A DNA stretch of 64,000 nucleotides. It comes from Cloacibacillus porcorum. GTDB taxonomy: Bacteria; Synergistota; Synergistia; Synergistales; Synergistaceae. The notes under the pieces were generated by a model that saw nothing but the letters and a program-made list of their open reading frames with translations, made no database searches and was not told the DNA's origin. The stretch spans positions 1,109,501-1,173,500 of the forward strand of contig NZ_CP016757.1 in assembly GCF_001701045.1 (NCBI RefSeq), written 5' to 3'. Position 1 is the first letter of the stretch, and every line of letters begins with the position of its first letter. Of this stretch, positions 26,146 to 35,905 are shown piece after piece. The position numbers and the translations under genes are program-made.

Positions 26146-26430
26146 ATGGCTCGTTCACTAAAAAAAGGACCCTACGTAGACGTTAAGCTTCTCCGCAGGG
26201 TAGAGGACATGAACGAATCAGGCAAAAAAGTGGTCATCAAGAGCTGGGCTCGCGCCTGCTCGATCACGCCTGAAATGGTCGGACACACGATTGCCGTGCA
26301 TAATGGCCGTATTCATGTACCGGTTTACATCAGCGACAATATGATAGGACATAAGCTCGGTGAGTTTGCGCCTACCCGTAAGTTCGGCGGCCACGCCGGC
26401 CAGGAACGCTCCACGAAGGTAAAGAGGTAG
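26146..26430 (+). CDS. rpsS: 30S ribosomal protein S19
   Basis: S19 (94 residues) forms a head complex with S13. [31 protein letters not shown] and [20 protein letters not shown] are diagnostic. TAGGAGGG precedes the ATG. Confidence 0.97.
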   Translation: MARSLKKGPYVDVKLLRRVEDMNESGKKVVIKSWARACSITPEMVGHTIAVHNGRIHVPVYISDNMIGHKLGEFAPTRKFGGHAGQERSTKVKR

Positions 26431-26443
26431 GAGGACGCGAGGT

Positions 26444-26776
26444 ATGGAAGTAAAAGCATCGGCAAAGCAGATCCGTATTTCTGCAAACAAAGTCCGCAGA
26501 GTCCTGGCGCTTGTCAGAGGCAAGAATGCTTCAGAGGCGCTCATGATTCTTAAATATACTCCCAATAAGCCGGCCAGATACGCTGAGAAGGTGCTCAAGA
26601 GCGCCGTTGCGAATGCTGAGCACAACCACGGTCTCGATATGGACAAACTCATCGTCAAGACCGCCACGGCTGACCAGGGAGCGTACATGAAGCGTTTCCG
26701 CCCCGTTTCCATGGGCCGCGCTCATGCTTTCAGACATCACACGTGCCATATCACCATGGTCGTGTGTGAGAAGTAA
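26444..26776 (+). CDS. rplV: 50S ribosomal protein L22
   Basis: L22 (110 residues) shapes the exit tunnel. KQIRISANKVRRVLALVRGK near the N-terminus and the beta-hairpin region RFRPVSMGRAHAFRHHTCHI are conserved. Short gaps to rpsS (13 bases) and rpsC (14 bases) show one transcript. Confidence 0.97.
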   Translation: MEVKASAKQIRISANKVRRVLALVRGKNASEALMILKYTPNKPARYAEKVLKSAVANAEHNHGLDMDKLIVKTATADQGAYMKRFRPVSMGRAHAFRHHTCHITMVVCEK

Positions 26777-26790
26777 GGAGGGGTTGAACG

Positions 26791-27465
26791 GTGGGTCAGA
26801 AAGTTCACCCGGTAGGTTATAGACTTGGCGTTATCTACGATTGGGAATCCCGCTGGTACGCTGACGGTAAGAAGTATGCGAAGTATCTTCACAAAGACCT
26901 CGAGCTCAGAAACTGGATCAAGAAACGCTGGGCCCAGGCTGGCGTGAGCCGCGTGGAGATTGAGCGTATAGGCAACGTTATGCGTTTTACAGTTTGGACC
27001 GCCCGGCCTGGTGTCGTAATTGGCAAGCAGGGAGCAGAGATACAGGCGGTTCGTGAGGAACTTCAGGCTATGACCGGCAACCGGGTCATGATAAACATTC
27101 AGGAGATGAAGAATCCCGACGTAGAGGCTCAGGTAGTCGCCGAGGGCGTCGCCTCTTCACTTGAGCGCAGAATCAGCTTCCGCCGCGCAATGAAGCAGTC
27201 GATATTCCGCGCGATGAAGTCGGGAGCCAAGGGAATCAAGATCCAGTGCGCCGGCCGTCTCGGCGGAGCCGAAATAGCGCGCACGGAATGGTATCTTGAG
27301 GGCCAGCTTCCCCTTTCGACACTGAGAGCCGATATCGATTACGGCTTCGCCGAAGCTCACACGATCTATGGTGTAATCGGCATCAAGGTGTGGATATACA
27401 AGGGCGAAGTTATGGAGCGCAAGCCCATATTTGAGGCCGAGCCCGTAACAAAGGAGAGGAGGTAA
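26791..27465 (+). CDS. rpsC: 30S ribosomal protein S3
   Basis: S3 (224 residues) surrounds the mRNA entry channel. It has the type II KH domain with [18 protein letters not shown] and the C-terminal domain with [20 protein letters not shown]. Translation starts at GTG 26791 with AAGGAGGGG upstream. Confidence 0.97.
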   Translation: MGQKVHPVGYRLGVIYDWESRWYADGKKYAKYLHKDLELRNWIKKRWAQAGVSRVEIERIGNVMRFTVWTARPGVVIGKQGAEIQAVREELQAMTGNRVMINIQEMKNPDVEAQVVAEGVASSLERRISFRRAMKQSIFRAMKSGAKGIKIQCAGRLGGAEIARTEWYLEGQLPLSTLRADIDYGFAEAHTIYGVIGIKVWIYKGEVMERKPIFEAEPVTKERR

Positions 27466-27471
27466 GATCCA

Positions 27472-27891
27472 ATGCTTTCTCCGAAAAGAGTAAAATACCG
27501 CAAGCCCCATCTGACGGCCCTTCGCGGCTACAGCAAAGGCGCTACAGAGGTGGACTTTGGCGAGTTTGGACTTCAGGCCTGCGAGAACGGCTGGATCACG
27601 GCGCGCCAGATAGAGGCGGTTCGTGTTGCCATCAGCCGCAAGATGAAGAAGGGCGGAAAAATCTGGATCAGGATATTCCCGGATCGCCCCGTCACTGAGA
27701 AGCCTCTTGAAACTCGTATGGGTAAAGGTAAGGGAAACGTGGAATACTGGACCGCAGCAGTAAAGCGCGGACGCGTTATGTTTGAAATTGCAGGAGTGCC
27801 GCGTGAAGTTGCCGAACAGGCCTTCCGCACCGCATCGTTCAAACTGCCCATCAAGGTAAAAATGTTAACCCGAGAGGGAGCAGGTGAATAG
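27472..27891 (+). CDS. rplP: 50S ribosomal protein L16
   Basis: L16 (139 residues) lies near the A site and helps place t[23 protein letters not shown], then [20 protein letters not shown] and [19 protein letters not shown] are typical. GGAGGT lies just before the ATG, overlapping the rpsC stop. Confidence 0.97.
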   Translation: MLSPKRVKYRKPHLTALRGYSKGATEVDFGEFGLQACENGWITARQIEAVRVAISRKMKKGGKIWIRIFPDRPVTEKPLETRMGKGKGNVEYWTAAVKRGRVMFEIAGVPREVAEQAFRTASFKLPIKVKMLTREGAGE

Positions 27892-27892
27892 T

Positions 27893-28108
27893 ATGGATCC
27901 CAAGGAACTTCGAGATCTCAGCGTATCTGAGCTTAAAGATAAGCACAAGCAGTATAAGGAAGAGCTGTTCAACCTCCGTTTTCAGAACGCGATCGGACAG
28001 TTGAGCAATTCGGGACGCATCAAAGATGTAAAGAAGACTATCGCCCGTATTCTTACCGTTATTACGGAAAAAGAGATGGGTATAGATCACTCAGGAGCAA
28101 GGAGGTAA
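27893..28108 (+). CDS. rpmC: 50S ribosomal protein L29
   Basis: L29 (71 residues) is a two-helix protein near the tunnel exit. DPKELRDLSVSELKDKHKQY and ELFNLRFQNAIGQLSNSGRI match the family. I start at ATG 27893, with AGGTGA about 5 bases upstream; a GTG at 27884 would overlap rplP and lies too close to the ribosome-binding site. Confidence 0.93.
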   Translation: MDPKELRDLSVSELKDKHKQYKEELFNLRFQNAIGQLSNSGRIKDVKKTIARILTVITEKEMGIDHSGARR

Positions 28109-28114
28109 CCGACG

Positions 28115-28405
28115 ATGGAAGAGCGTACAGCACATCGTAAAGTCCGTACCGGAACAGTGGTTAGCGACAAGATGGAAAAGACCATCGTCGTGCGCGTAGA
28201 CCGTATGGCAAAGCACTCTCTCTACGGCAAGCCTGTTCTCCGTTCAAAGAAATTCATGGCTCATGATGAGACCAACGACTGCCGCATGGGCGACACAGTC
28301 AAGATAGGCGAGACCCGTCCCCTGAGCGCGAGGAAGCGCTGGGAAGTTCTCGAGATAGTTGAGAGAGCTCCTATCCTCGGCGTCGCTGAAGAGGAGGCCG
28401 AATAG
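28115..28405 (+). CDS. rpsQ: 30S ribosomal protein S17
   Basis: S17 (96 residues) is a primary 16S rRNA binder with an OB fold. [20 protein letters not shown] and [20 protein letters not shown] are conserved. The C-terminus is acidic (AEEEAE). AAGGAGG in the end of rpmC serves as its ribosome-binding site. Confidence 0.97.
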   Translation: MEERTAHRKVRTGTVVSDKMEKTIVVRVDRMAKHSLYGKPVLRSKKFMAHDETNDCRMGDTVKIGETRPLSARKRWEVLEIVERAPILGVAEEEAE

Positions 28406-28407
28406 TT

Positions 28408-28776
28408 ATGATTCAGCTGCGTACAGTACTTAACGTAGCCGACAATTCCGGCGCAAAGAAAATCCTCTGCGTCCAGGTTAAGGGCGGCAGCTTCCGCAAA
28501 GTTGGAACTGTCGGGGATGTCATCGTTGGCGCGGTCCGCGAGGCGGCCCCCAACGCTAACATCAAAAAGGGTGACGTCGTAAAGGCCGTCATCGTCAGGA
28601 CGAAAAAGGAGATCCGCCGCAAGGACGGTTCTTACGTTCGCTTCGACGACAACGCGGCCGTTGTCATTGACAACAATGGCGACCCCAAAGGAACACGTAT
28701 ATTTGGTCCTGTAGCAAGGGAACTGAGAGAAAAGAAATACATGCGTATAGTCTCTCTGGCGCCCGAAGTAGTGTAG
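28408..28776 (+). CDS. rplN: 50S ribosomal protein L14
   Basis: L14 (122 residues) forms inter-subunit bridges and is the docking site of Rsf[21 protein letters not shown] and [20 protein letters not shown] are diagnostic. It starts 2 bases after rpsQ, implying coupling. Confidence 0.97.
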   Translation: MIQLRTVLNVADNSGAKKILCVQVKGGSFRKVGTVGDVIVGAVREAAPNANIKKGDVVKAVIVRTKKEIRRKDGSYVRFDDNAAVVIDNNGDPKGTRIFGPVARELREKKYMRIVSLAPEVV

Positions 28777-28789
28777 GGGGTAACCTGCC

Positions 28790-29116
28790 ATGTCTAAAAT
28801 GAGAATCAAAAAGGGAGACCGCGTTCGCGTCATCTCCGGAAAAGACGCCGGCAAAGAGGGAAAGATCCTTAAGAGGAATATCGATAAGGATACGGTCGTA
28901 GTGGAAAACGTCAATTTCGTTACCAAGAGCGTCCGTCCGACACAAAAGGATCCCCGCGGCGGGCTTGTCAAGAAAGAGGCCGCTCTTTCTGCGTCAAAGG
29001 TAATGCTTGTCTGCCCGAAATGCGGCAAGGCGACGCGCGTCGGACGCGCCTTCCTTGACGATGGCAAGAAGGTCCGTATCTGCAAGCAGTGCGGCGAAAT
29101 CATCGATAAGGCATAG
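28790..29116 (+). CDS. rplX: 50S ribosomal protein L24
   Basis: L24 (108 residues) is an assembly-initiating protein with a KOW domain ([20 protein letters not shown]). The C-terminal half carries a CPKCGK...CKQCGE pair of CxxC motifs, as in the zinc-binding type of bacterial L24. Standard position after rplN. Confidence 0.97.
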   Translation: MSKMRIKKGDRVRVISGKDAGKEGKILKRNIDKDTVVVENVNFVTKSVRPTQKDPRGGLVKKEAALSASKVMLVCPKCGKATRVGRAFLDDGKKVRICKQCGEIIDKA

Positions 29117-29133
29117 TGAGGAGGGACAACAGA

Positions 29134-29676
29134 ATGACTCCGCGTCTTTTAACAAAATATTCCGAGGAAGTCCTTCCCCGTCTGAACGAGCAGTTCCAGT
29201 ATAAGAACGTTATGGAGATCCCGCGTCTCGTCAAAGTCGTCATCAACATCGGCGTCAACGAGGCAAAGCTGGACCAGAAATACATGGACGCCTCGATCAA
29301 CGAACTGACCATCATCTCCGGTCAGAAGCCGATGATGAAGCGCGCCAAGAAATCCATAGCCGGATTCAAGGTTCGCGAAGGAATGCCCGTTGCGTGTGCG
29401 GTTACTCTGAGAAGTGACAGAATGTGGGAGTTCGTCGATCGCCTTTTCAGCATCGCGCTTCCCCGTATCAAGGACTTCCAGGGAATCTCAAAGAGGGGCT
29501 TCGACGGCAGAGGTAACTTCAACCTCGGCCTCAAAGAACAGCTTCTCTTCCCTGAGATCGATTACGATAAGGTCATCCGTCAGCGCGGCATGAACATCAC
29601 GTTCGTGACGACCGCGAAGACCGATGAGGAAGCCCAGGCGCTCTTAAAAGAGCTGGGCATGCCCTTCGCCCGTTAG
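29134..29676 (+). CDS. rplE: 50S ribosomal protein L5
   Basis: L5 (180 residues) binds 5S rRNA and contacts P-site tRNA. Diagnostic blocks include [40 protein letters not shown] and [23 protein letters not shown] 29134 has GAGGAGGG upstream; the open frame extends 6 codons earlier without support. Confidence 0.96.
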   Translation: MTPRLLTKYSEEVLPRLNEQFQYKNVMEIPRLVKVVINIGVNEAKLDQKYMDASINELTIISGQKPMMKRAKKSIAGFKVREGMPVACAVTLRSDRMWEFVDRLFSIALPRIKDFQGISKRGFDGRGNFNLGLKEQLLFPEIDYDKVIRQRGMNITFVTTAKTDEEAQALLKELGMPFAR

Positions 29677-29689
29677 GAAGGAGAAGCAA

Positions 29690-29875
29690 ATGGCCCGTAA
29701 AAGTATGGTGAACAAGGCCAAAGAAGAGCCGAAGTTCAAAGTGAGAAAATACAATCGTTGCCCGATCTGTGGACGCCCCCACGGATACATGCGCAAATTC
29801 GATATGTGCCGCTGCTGTTTCCGCAAGCTTGCACGCGAGGGAAAAATCCCTGGCGTTGTCAAGTCGAGCTGGTAG
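29690..29875 (+). CDS. rpsZ: 30S ribosomal protein S14, zinc-binding type Z
   Basis: The 61-residue short S14 has the zinc ribbon CPIC (24-27) and C40xxC43, the C+ form found in many anaerobes and Gram-positives. It starts 13 bases after rplE, in the usual spc operon place. GAAGGAGAAG precedes the ATG. Confidence 0.97.
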   Translation: MARKSMVNKAKEEPKFKVRKYNRCPICGRPHGYMRKFDMCRCCFRKLAREGKIPGVVKSSW

Positions 29876-29905
29876 GCACGTGGGCGTAGAAGGGAGGATC
29901 CTTTA

Positions 29906-30310
29906 ATGCATATTACCGATCCTGTCGCGGATATGCTCACACGCATCAGAAATGCGAATGTGGTTTACCATGAAATGGTAGATATGCCTCTTTCCAAGAT
30001 GCGGCTTGAAATGGCCCGCATCCTCAAAGAGGAAGGTTATATCCGTAACTATAAGACGATCACCGACGCGAAGCAGCCGATGCCCATCCTTCGGCTTACC
30101 ATGAACTATGGACCCCAGAAGGAAAGAGTAATCCAGGGACTTCGCAGAATCAGCAAACCCGGCCGCCGTATCTACGTCGGCAAAGACGAACTTCCCAAGG
30201 TAATGGGCGGTTTGGGTATTGCTCTAATCTCAACGTCAGCCGGACTCATGACCGACGCCTCTGCCCGTAAACTCGGACTCGGCGGCGAAGTAGTCTGCTA
30301 CGTCTGGTAA
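29906..30310 (+). CDS. rpsH: 30S ribosomal protein S8
   Basis: S8 (134 residues) binds the central domain of 16S rRNA and is the translational repressor of the spc operon in E. coli. [20 protein letters not shown] and the C-terminal [20 protein letters not shown] then GGEVVCYVW are typical. AGGGAGGAT precedes the ATG. Confidence 0.97.
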   Translation: MHITDPVADMLTRIRNANVVYHEMVDMPLSKMRLEMARILKEEGYIRNYKTITDAKQPMPILRLTMNYGPQKERVIQGLRRISKPGRRIYVGKDELPKVMGGLGIALISTSAGLMTDASARKLGLGGEVVCYVW

Positions 30311-30325
30311 CGGAGGCGCTCGAAG

Positions 30326-30868
30326 ATGTCTAGAATAGGACGCAAAGCGATAGCTCTTCCGAAAGGCGTAGAGGTCAAGATCGACGGACAGCATGTTTTT
30401 GTCAAGGGAGCCAAAGGCAGCCTTGAGATGGATGTAATGAACAACATCGCTGTAGCGGTCGAAGATGGGCAGCTTCATGTGACGCGCGCGAACGACGACA
30501 AGCCGGTACGCGCCGCGCACGGCATGACGAGAGCCCTTATCAGCAACATGGTGGACGGCGTCAGCAACGGTTTTCAGAAAGTCCTTGAAATCGTCGGCGT
30601 CGGCTACCGCGCTCAGATGCAGGGCAAGAACCTTGTACTGAGCCTCGGCTTCTCGCATCCTGTAGAAGTCGTTCCCCCTGCGGGAATTGAGTTCGCCTGC
30701 GAGAGCCCCATCAAGATAATCGTTCGCGGCATCGACAAGCAGCTTGTCGGTCAGGTCGCATCGAACATTCGCGGATATCGTCCGCCCGAACCCTACAAGG
30801 GCAAGGGAATCAGATATGCCGGCGAATATGTAATCCGCAAGGCCGGTAAGGCCGGCGCCAAGAAGTAA
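30326..30868 (+). CDS. rplF: 50S ribosomal protein L6
   Basis: L6 (180 residues) lies near the sarcin-ricin loop. SRIGRKAIALPKGVEVKIDG starts the first of its two related domains; the second ends with EPYKGKGIRYAGEYVIRKAG. Standard length and place between rpsH and rplR. Confidence 0.97.
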   Translation: MSRIGRKAIALPKGVEVKIDGQHVFVKGAKGSLEMDVMNNIAVAVEDGQLHVTRANDDKPVRAAHGMTRALISNMVDGVSNGFQKVLEIVGVGYRAQMQGKNLVLSLGFSHPVEVVPPAGIEFACESPIKIIVRGIDKQLVGQVASNIRGYRPPEPYKGKGIRYAGEYVIRKAGKAGAKK

Positions 30869-30884
30869 GGCGAGGTGAAGGACG

Positions 30885-31250
30885 TTGATCAGTAATCGCA
30901 GTCGTAACGAAATGCGGGAGCTTCGCCACCGTCGCCTCAGGAGACATCTCTCCGGCACCGGTGAGCGCCCCCGTCTTGCAGTCTTCGGCAGCCTGAAGCA
31001 CATCTCTGCTCAGGTCATCGACGACGAAAAGGGACATACGCTTGTATCGGCATCGACCATACAGGACAAATTTGACGACGTAAAGGGCACAGGGAACCAG
31101 GATGCTGCTAAGGCAGTCGGCAAGCTCATTGCCGAGCGCGCTCTTGCGAACGGAATCACAGAAGTTGTCTTTGACAGAGGCGGCCATGTCTATCACGGCA
31201 GAGTAAAGGCCCTTGCCGAAGCAGCCCGCGAAGCCGGTCTGAAGTTCTAA
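30885..31250 (+). CDS. rplR: 50S ribosomal protein L18
   Basis: L18 (121 residues) binds 5S r[23 protein letters not shown] and the C-terminal [20 protein letters not shown] are conserved. Translation starts at TTG 30885 with GAGGTGAAGG upstream; the next ATG would cut off conserved residues. Confidence 0.95.
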   Translation: MISNRSRNEMRELRHRRLRRHLSGTGERPRLAVFGSLKHISAQVIDDEKGHTLVSASTIQDKFDDVKGTGNQDAAKAVGKLIAERALANGITEVVFDRGGHVYHGRVKALAEAAREAGLKF

Positions 31251-31266
31251 GAGGAGGCGCAATAAA

Positions 31267-31785
31267 GTGGCGAAAGAGACACAGAATACAAAAACTTATA
31301 GCAGCAGAGGCCTTGAACTTTCAGAGCGCATAGTTTCCATCAACCGCGTCAGCAAAGTCGTCAAAGGCGGTAAGCGTTTCCGCTTCAGCGTACTTGTGGT
31401 GGTAGGCGACGGCGTGAGCCAGGTCGGTCTCGGAATGGGCAAAGCCAAAGAAATTTCCGTGGCCATGAAAAAAGGTATCGAACATGCGAAGAAAAATATG
31501 ATCGACCTTAAGAAGACCGGCCACACGCTTCCGCATCCCATCATCGGCAAGTTCGGCGCCGCGGAAGTTCTCATGCGTCCGGCCGCGCCTGGAACTGGCG
31601 TTCTCGCCGGTTCGTCGGTGCGTCCGATCATGGAGCTCGGCGGAATCAAAGACGTTATCGCGAAGGTAACCGGAAGAACTTCGAACCCCATCAATATCGC
31701 CTATGCGACGATGGATGCGGTCAAGCGCCTCCGTACGCCGGAAGAGATCTACCGTCTCCGTGGCAAAGAGCGCAAGGAAGCCTAG
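31267..31785 (+). CDS. rpsE: 30S ribosomal protein S5
   Basis: S5 (172 residues) works in mRNA helicase activity and accuracy. It shows the double-stranded-RNA-binding-like domain (RIVSINRVSKVVKGGKRFRF), VVGDGVSQVGLGMGKAKEI and the C-terminal block ending NIAYATMDAVKRLRTPEEIY. GTG start at 31267 with GAGGAGG upstream. Confidence 0.97.
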   Translation: MAKETQNTKTYSSRGLELSERIVSINRVSKVVKGGKRFRFSVLVVVGDGVSQVGLGMGKAKEISVAMKKGIEHAKKNMIDLKKTGHTLPHPIIGKFGAAEVLMRPAAPGTGVLAGSSVRPIMELGGIKDVIAKVTGRTSNPINIAYATMDAVKRLRTPEEIYRLRGKERKEA

Positions 31786-31799
31786 GAGGTATTATAGCT

Positions 31800-31982
31800 A
31801 TGGCTAAGCTTCGTATCACATGGAAGAAAAGCACAATAGGCCGTCCTCCGAGTCAGGAGAGAATAATAAAGGCTCTTGGCCTTCACAGGCTCAATGAGAC
31901 TGTATATCACAACGACAGCCCGCAGATCCGCGGCATGGTCAACAAGATCGGCCACCTGCTGGAATGGTCTGTTGAGGAATAA
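31800..31982 (+). CDS. rpmD: 50S ribosomal protein L30
   Basis: L30 (60 residues) is the bacterial short form. LRITWKKSTIGRPPSQERII and ALGLHRLNETVYHNDSPQIR then GMVNKIGHLL are typical. It lies in its usual place between rpsE and rplO. Confidence 0.95.
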   Translation: MAKLRITWKKSTIGRPPSQERIIKALGLHRLNETVYHNDSPQIRGMVNKIGHLLEWSVEE

Positions 31983-31997
31983 GGGGGAGGAACTGCC

Positions 31998-32444
31998 ATG
32001 AAACTTCATGAACTCTCACCTGTGCCGGGATCGCGCAAAAAGAAAAAGCGCCTTGGACAGGGTCTGGGCAGCGGACAGGGAAAGACGGCGGGAAAGGGCC
32101 ACAAAGGCCAGAAGGCCCGCAAGAGCCCTGATATCGGAGCCAACTTCGAAGGCGGACAGATGCCGCTCGCGCGCCGTGTTCCTAAGCGCGGCTTCAGCAA
32201 CTTCCGTTTCGCGGTAAAATATGAGATCGTCAACATCGCCGACCTTGAAGAGCGCTTTGAAGCGGGCGCGGAAGTCACCGCGAAGGAACTTTCCGAACTT
32301 CGCCTGATTTCAGACGCCGGCAAGCCTGTCAAAGTTCTCGGCGTTGGCGAGCTCTCAAAGAGCCTTAACGTAAAGGCAAACGCCTACAGTTCATCGGCTG
32401 CCAAGAAGATAGAGGCCGCCGGCGGCAAGGCAGAGGTGATATAA
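31998..32444 (+). CDS. rplO: 50S ribosomal protein L15
   Basis: L15 (148 residues) is a late-assembly 50S protein with a glycine- and basic-rich N-terminal extension. MKLHELSPVPGSRKKKKRLG, then GQGKTAGKGHKGQKAR are diagnostic. Its stop is directly followed by the secY ATG. Confidence 0.97.
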   Translation: MKLHELSPVPGSRKKKKRLGQGLGSGQGKTAGKGHKGQKARKSPDIGANFEGGQMPLARRVPKRGFSNFRFAVKYEIVNIADLEERFEAGAEVTAKELSELRLISDAGKPVKVLGVGELSKSLNVKANAYSSSAAKKIEAAGGKAEVI

Positions 32445-33740
32445 ATGCTGGATTCCTTCCGGGATACCTTTCGGCTGCCCGATCTGAAGCGCCGCATACT
32501 TTTTACGCTTGCAGCGCTCTTCGTCTACCGTTTGGGTGCGCACGTACCCACTCCCGGAGTGGATGCAGCTGCCCTCGGAAAACTTTTTGATCAGGGGTCA
32601 CTGCTTGGTTTCCTGGACCTCTTTGCGGGAGGAGCACTCAGCCGTTTTTCCATCTTCGCGCTGGGTGTGACCCCCTACATCAACTCAAGCATCGTCATGC
32701 AGCTGCTCGCGGTTGTCGTGCCGAGCATTGAGAAGATGCAGAAAGAGGGAGAAGATGGACGCAAAAAGATCGTTCAGTGGACACGTTACGGAACGATCAT
32801 CTTCGCGTTTATACAGGCAGTAGGTATGACCGGCTGGCTGAAGGGACTCGGGATATACTCGGGCGGCATGCTTGATATTATCCTTGTGTCGCTTACACTC
32901 ACAACCGGCGCCGTCGCCGTTATGTGGCTTGGTGAAATAATGTCGGACCACGGAATCGGCAACGGTATCTCCCTGCTTATCTTTGCGGGTATAGTGGTAA
33001 GGATCCCTGAAGCTATCATCCGTACGGCGTCGTTGGTACGTCTTGGTGAGATGAACGTGCTCGTTATGCTGATCGCCGTCGCGATAATGGTGGCGGTTGT
33101 GGCGGGGTGCGTCATGCTCCAGGAGGGACAGCGCCGCCTGCCGGTCCAGTACGCCAAGCGTATGGTCGGAAACAAGATGTACGGCGGACAGTCGAGCTTC
33201 ATACCGCTCCGCGTCAATACGGCGGGCGTCATCCCGATAATCTTCGCCTCGTCAGTGCTGCTCTTCCCCTACACGATAGCGGGACTTTTCCAGCACAGCA
33301 TCGCGAGGATGATACAGCAGGCGATGAGCCCGAGCAGCCCATTTTATATGGTGCTCTATGTGCTCCTTATCGTATTCTTCTCATATTTCTATACGGCGGT
33401 AGTCTTCAAGCCGGAAGACATCTCGACGAATATGAAGAAGAACGGCGGGTTCATCCTCGGCATTCGCCCCGGTAAACCTACCACCGACTACATAGAGAAG
33501 GTAATGGGACGTATCACGCTCGGCGGTTCGATCGCCCTTGCGGTGATCGCGATCATCCCGACAATAATGACGGGTGTAATGCACATCAATACCTTCTATT
33601 TTGGCGGTACCGCGGTAATCATCGTCGTCGGCGTAGCGCTTGATACGGTCCATCAGATCGAGGGACAGCTTCTCATGCGCCATTATGAGGGCATCCTCAA
33701 GCGCCGCGGCGGTAAGAGCGGCGGTTTGCTAAAACTGTAA
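32445..33740 (+). CDS. secY: Preprotein translocase subunit SecY
   Basis: SecY (431 residues) is the channel of the Sec translocon in the inner membrane, with about ten transmembrane segments. Diagnostic parts are FVYRLGAHVPTPGVD (TM1), the plug/TM2 region SIFALGVTPYINSSIVMQLL, the SDHGIGNGISLLIFAGI block, and the cytosolic loops with GQSSFIPLRVNTAGVIPIIF. It starts immediately after the rplO stop, so its synthesis is coupled to the spc operon. secE and secG are not in the window. Confidence 0.98.
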   Translation: MLDSFRDTFRLPDLKRRILFTLAALFVYRLGAHVPTPGVDAAALGKLFDQGSLLGFLDLFAGGALSRFSIFALGVTPYINSSIVMQLLAVVVPSIEKMQKEGEDGRKKIVQWTRYGTIIFAFIQAVGMTGWLKGLGIYSGGMLDIILVSLTLTTGAVAVMWLGEIMSDHGIGNGISLLIFAGIVVRIPEAIIRTASLVRLGEMNVLVMLIAVAIMVAVVAGCVMLQEGQRRLPVQYAKRMVGNKMYGGQSSFIPLRVNTAGVIPIIFASSVLLFPYTIAGLFQHSIARMIQQAMSPSSPFYMVLYVLLIVFFSYFYTAVVFKPEDISTNMKKNGGFILGIRPGKPTTDYIEKVMGRITLGGSIALAVIAIIPTIMTGVMHINTFYFGGTAVIIVVGVALDTVHQIEGQLLMRHYEGILKRRGGKSGGLLKL

Positions 33741-33761
33741 TCCAAAAGAGGCGAATCGAAA

Positions 33762-34403
33762 ATGAGGATCATTCTTCTTGGAGCGCCGGGAGCCGGCAAA
33801 GGCACGCAGGCTGACAGTATTAAGGGCAAATATCCCGTAGCGCATATATCGACGGGCGATATTCTCCGCGCCAATGTCAAGGCGGGGACGGAGCTCGGCA
33901 AGAGCGCAAAAGAATATATGGACGCCGGAAAACTCGTGCCTGATGAAGTGATCATTGGCATGATGGAAAAGCGTCTGCTGGAGGCCGACTGCAAAGATGG
34001 TTTCCTCCTTGACGGTTTCCCGCGCACGATCGGGCAGGCCGAGGCTCTTGACCTGATGCTCGCGAAACTCGGCATCAAGCTTGACGCGGTGGTCAGCCTT
34101 GAGATAGACGATGATACCGTCGTCGGCAGACTTACGGCAAGAAGAGTCTGCAAACAGTGCGGCGAGATCTACAACACAGTACTCAAGCCCGCGGCGAAAG
34201 AGGGCGTCTGTGATAAGTGTGGCGGCGAGGTCATTCAGCGTGACGACGACAAAGAAAGCGTCATCCGCAACCGCCTCTCCGTATTCCACGGGCAGACATC
34301 CCCGCTCATAGATTACTATGGTAAAAAGGGACTGCTCATTACAGTTGACGCCACCGGCGGCAAAGACGCGGTCCTTAAGATACTTGAGCAGCGGAAAGGC
34401 TGA
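33762..34403 (+). CDS. adk: Adenylate kinase, zinc-containing LID type
   Basis: Adenylate kinase interconverts ATP, AMP and ADP. The 213 residues include the P-loop GAPGAGKGT (7-15), the AMP-binding STGDILR near 30-36, DGFPRT near 84-89 and a LID with four Cys (C130, C133, C150, C153), the structural zinc site typical of Gram-positive-type enzymes. It lies in the common secY-adk-map order. Confidence 0.98.
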   Translation: MRIILLGAPGAGKGTQADSIKGKYPVAHISTGDILRANVKAGTELGKSAKEYMDAGKLVPDEVIIGMMEKRLLEADCKDGFLLDGFPRTIGQAEALDLMLAKLGIKLDAVVSLEIDDDTVVGRLTARRVCKQCGEIYNTVLKPAAKEGVCDKCGGEVIQRDDDKESVIRNRLSVFHGQTSPLIDYYGKKGLLITVDATGGKDAVLKILEQRKG

Positions 34404-34415
34404 GGCTGTACTTTA

Positions 34416-35186
34416 ATGATCACATTTAAGAGCGATCGCGACATAGCCAAGATGCGCAGGGCGGGTCAGATCGTTGCTGACATTCTCAAATTAATGCGGG
34501 AAATGGTCAAGCCGGGAATCGATACCCTGACCCTTGACGAGGCGGCTGAAAATCTGGTAAAAAAAGCAGGTGCGAAGCCCGCCTTCAAAGGGTATAAGGT
34601 ACCTTGGGTATCGGTCCCCTTTCCAGGCACGATCTGCGCTTCGATAAACGATGAAGTCGTGCACGGAATCCCCTCCAAAAAGAGAATTCTTGAAGAGGGA
34701 GATATAATCAGTATCGACACCGGCGCCTCAATCGAGGGCTTCTTCGGAGACGCGGCCTGCACCTATGCGGTGGGGAAGATAAGTGAAGAGCGACAGCGGC
34801 TGCTCGACCTTACACTTGAGTCCCTGCACAAAGGCGCCGCCGCGGTCAAACCGGGAGCGACCCTCGGAGACATCGGGTTTGCGGTAGAAAACGTAGTGAT
34901 CCCCGCCGGCTGCGGTCTTGTGAGAGACTACGCCGGACACGGCATCGGACACCGGCTGCACGAGGCGCCACAGGTTCCCAATTTTGGAAAGCCTGGAAGC
35001 GGTATAACCGTCAAACCGCGGATGACCTTTTGCGTAGAGCCGATGGTGATGACCGGGGCCGAAGAGGTAAAGACCCTCTCTGACGGATGGACCGTCGTAA
35101 CGAAGGATGGAAGCGATGCCGCTCATTTTGAGTACAGCCTCCTCGTAACGGACGACGGCGTGGAGATACTTACGCCATGGGAGTAA
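34416..35186 (+). CDS. map: Type I methionine aminopeptidase
   Basis: MetAP removes the initiator Met from nascent proteins. All metal ligands of the pita-bread fold are visible: D101, D112, H175, E208 and E239, with H83 in VVHGIPSKK. The 256-residue length matches the short bacterial class without an N-terminal zinc extension. Its last 10 bases overlap the KOW-domain gene. Confidence 0.97.
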   Translation: MITFKSDRDIAKMRRAGQIVADILKLMREMVKPGIDTLTLDEAAENLVKKAGAKPAFKGYKVPWVSVPFPGTICASINDEVVHGIPSKKRILEEGDIISIDTGASIEGFFGDAACTYAVGKISEERQRLLDLTLESLHKGAAAVKPGATLGDIGFAVENVVIPAGCGLVRDYAGHGIGHRLHEAPQVPNFGKPGSGITVKPRMTFCVEPMVMTGAEEVKTLSDGWTVVTKDGSDAAHFEYSLLVTDDGVEILTPWE

Positions 35187-35521
35187 ACTCCTCCACATAT
35201 AAAGAGGGGTTCCGCACCGGGGATGTCGTCATCGTGCGCCGCGGTAAATACGCGGGGAAACCATTCGCTGTGATGGGAGCATGTGACGGCAGGATACTGA
35301 TAGCCAACGGGGCCGAATACACAGCGGCGAGGCCCAAGAAAAAGAATGTTATTCATCTGCAACAAACGCACTATAATCTCGAAGATGTGGCTGGGCGTGT
35401 CGCTGGCGGGAAACCTCTGGACAACGGCTGGTTGATGCAGAAAATTTCCAAGCTATTGGAAAACAGCGGCACATCTTGCGAACAGGAGGATGAAGCTGCC
35501 GAATGGCCAAAGAAGAAGTAA
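35177..35521 (+). CDS. KOW-domain RNA-binding protein (L14e-like)
   Basis: The 114-residue protein has an N-terminal KOW/SH3-like domain ([20 protein letters not shown], then [14 protein letters not shown]) and a less conserved, acidic C-terminus. Genes of this type (related to L14e/L6e/L27e) often sit between map and infA in Firmicutes and relatives; a ribosome-associated or RNA-binding role is likely but unproven. The ATG overlaps map by 10 bases, and the 3' end overlaps infA by 19, so it is translationally coupled on both sides. Confidence 0.85.
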   Translation: MGVNSSTYKEGFRTGDVVIVRRGKYAGKPFAVMGACDGRILIANGAEYTAARPKKKNVIHLQQTHYNLEDVAGRVAGGKPLDNGWLMQKISKLLENSGTSCEQEDEAAEWPKKK

Positions 35522-35721
35522 TTGAAGTAAAGGGCAAGGTAGTGGAGCCGCTGCCAAATGCCATGTTCCGCGTTGAGCTGGAAAATGGCCACAAGATACT
35601 GGCTCATGTCTCGGGCAAAATGCGCATGCATTTTATCAGGATACTGCCGGGCGATAAAGTTCTTTTGCAACTCTCGCCTTACGACCTGACGCGCGGTAGG
35701 ATAACATACAGATACAAGTAG
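35503..35721 (+). CDS. infA: Translation initiation factor IF-1
   Basis: IF-1 (72 residues) binds the 30S A site during initiation. It is a single OB fold: [20 protein letters not shown], then [20 protein letters not shown] and [26 protein letters not shown] lies upstream, inside the overlapping KOW gene. Confidence 0.97.
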   Translation: MAKEEVIEVKGKVVEPLPNAMFRVELENGHKILAHVSGKMRMHFIRILPGDKVLLQLSPYDLTRGRITYRYK

Positions 35722-35773
35722 GCGAATATCTCGCCATGGATGGAACAAGTACAGTCAAGGAGGTCTGCATTTA

Positions 35774-35899
35774 ATGAAAGTAAGACCGTCGGTCAAACCT
35801 ATATGTGAATATTGCAGAATTATCAAGCGTCACGGCGTAGTGCGCGTGATCTGCAGCAGAAACCCGCGCCATAAGCAGCGTCAGGGAGCAAGGAGGTAG
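35774..35899 (+). CDS. rpmJ: 50S ribosomal protein L36
   Basis: A 41-codon gene: [20 protein letters not shown] then [21 protein letters not shown]. It is slightly longer than the usual 37-38 residues. The zinc ligands C11, C14, C27 and H33 are present (C+ form). AAGGAGGT precedes the ATG, and its own last codons (GCAAGGAGG) provide the ribosome-binding site of rpsM. Canonical position between infA and rpsM. Confidence 0.97.
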   Translation: MKVRPSVKPICEYCRIIKRHGVVRVICSRNPRHKQRQGARR

Positions 35900-35905
35900 C
35901 AGGGA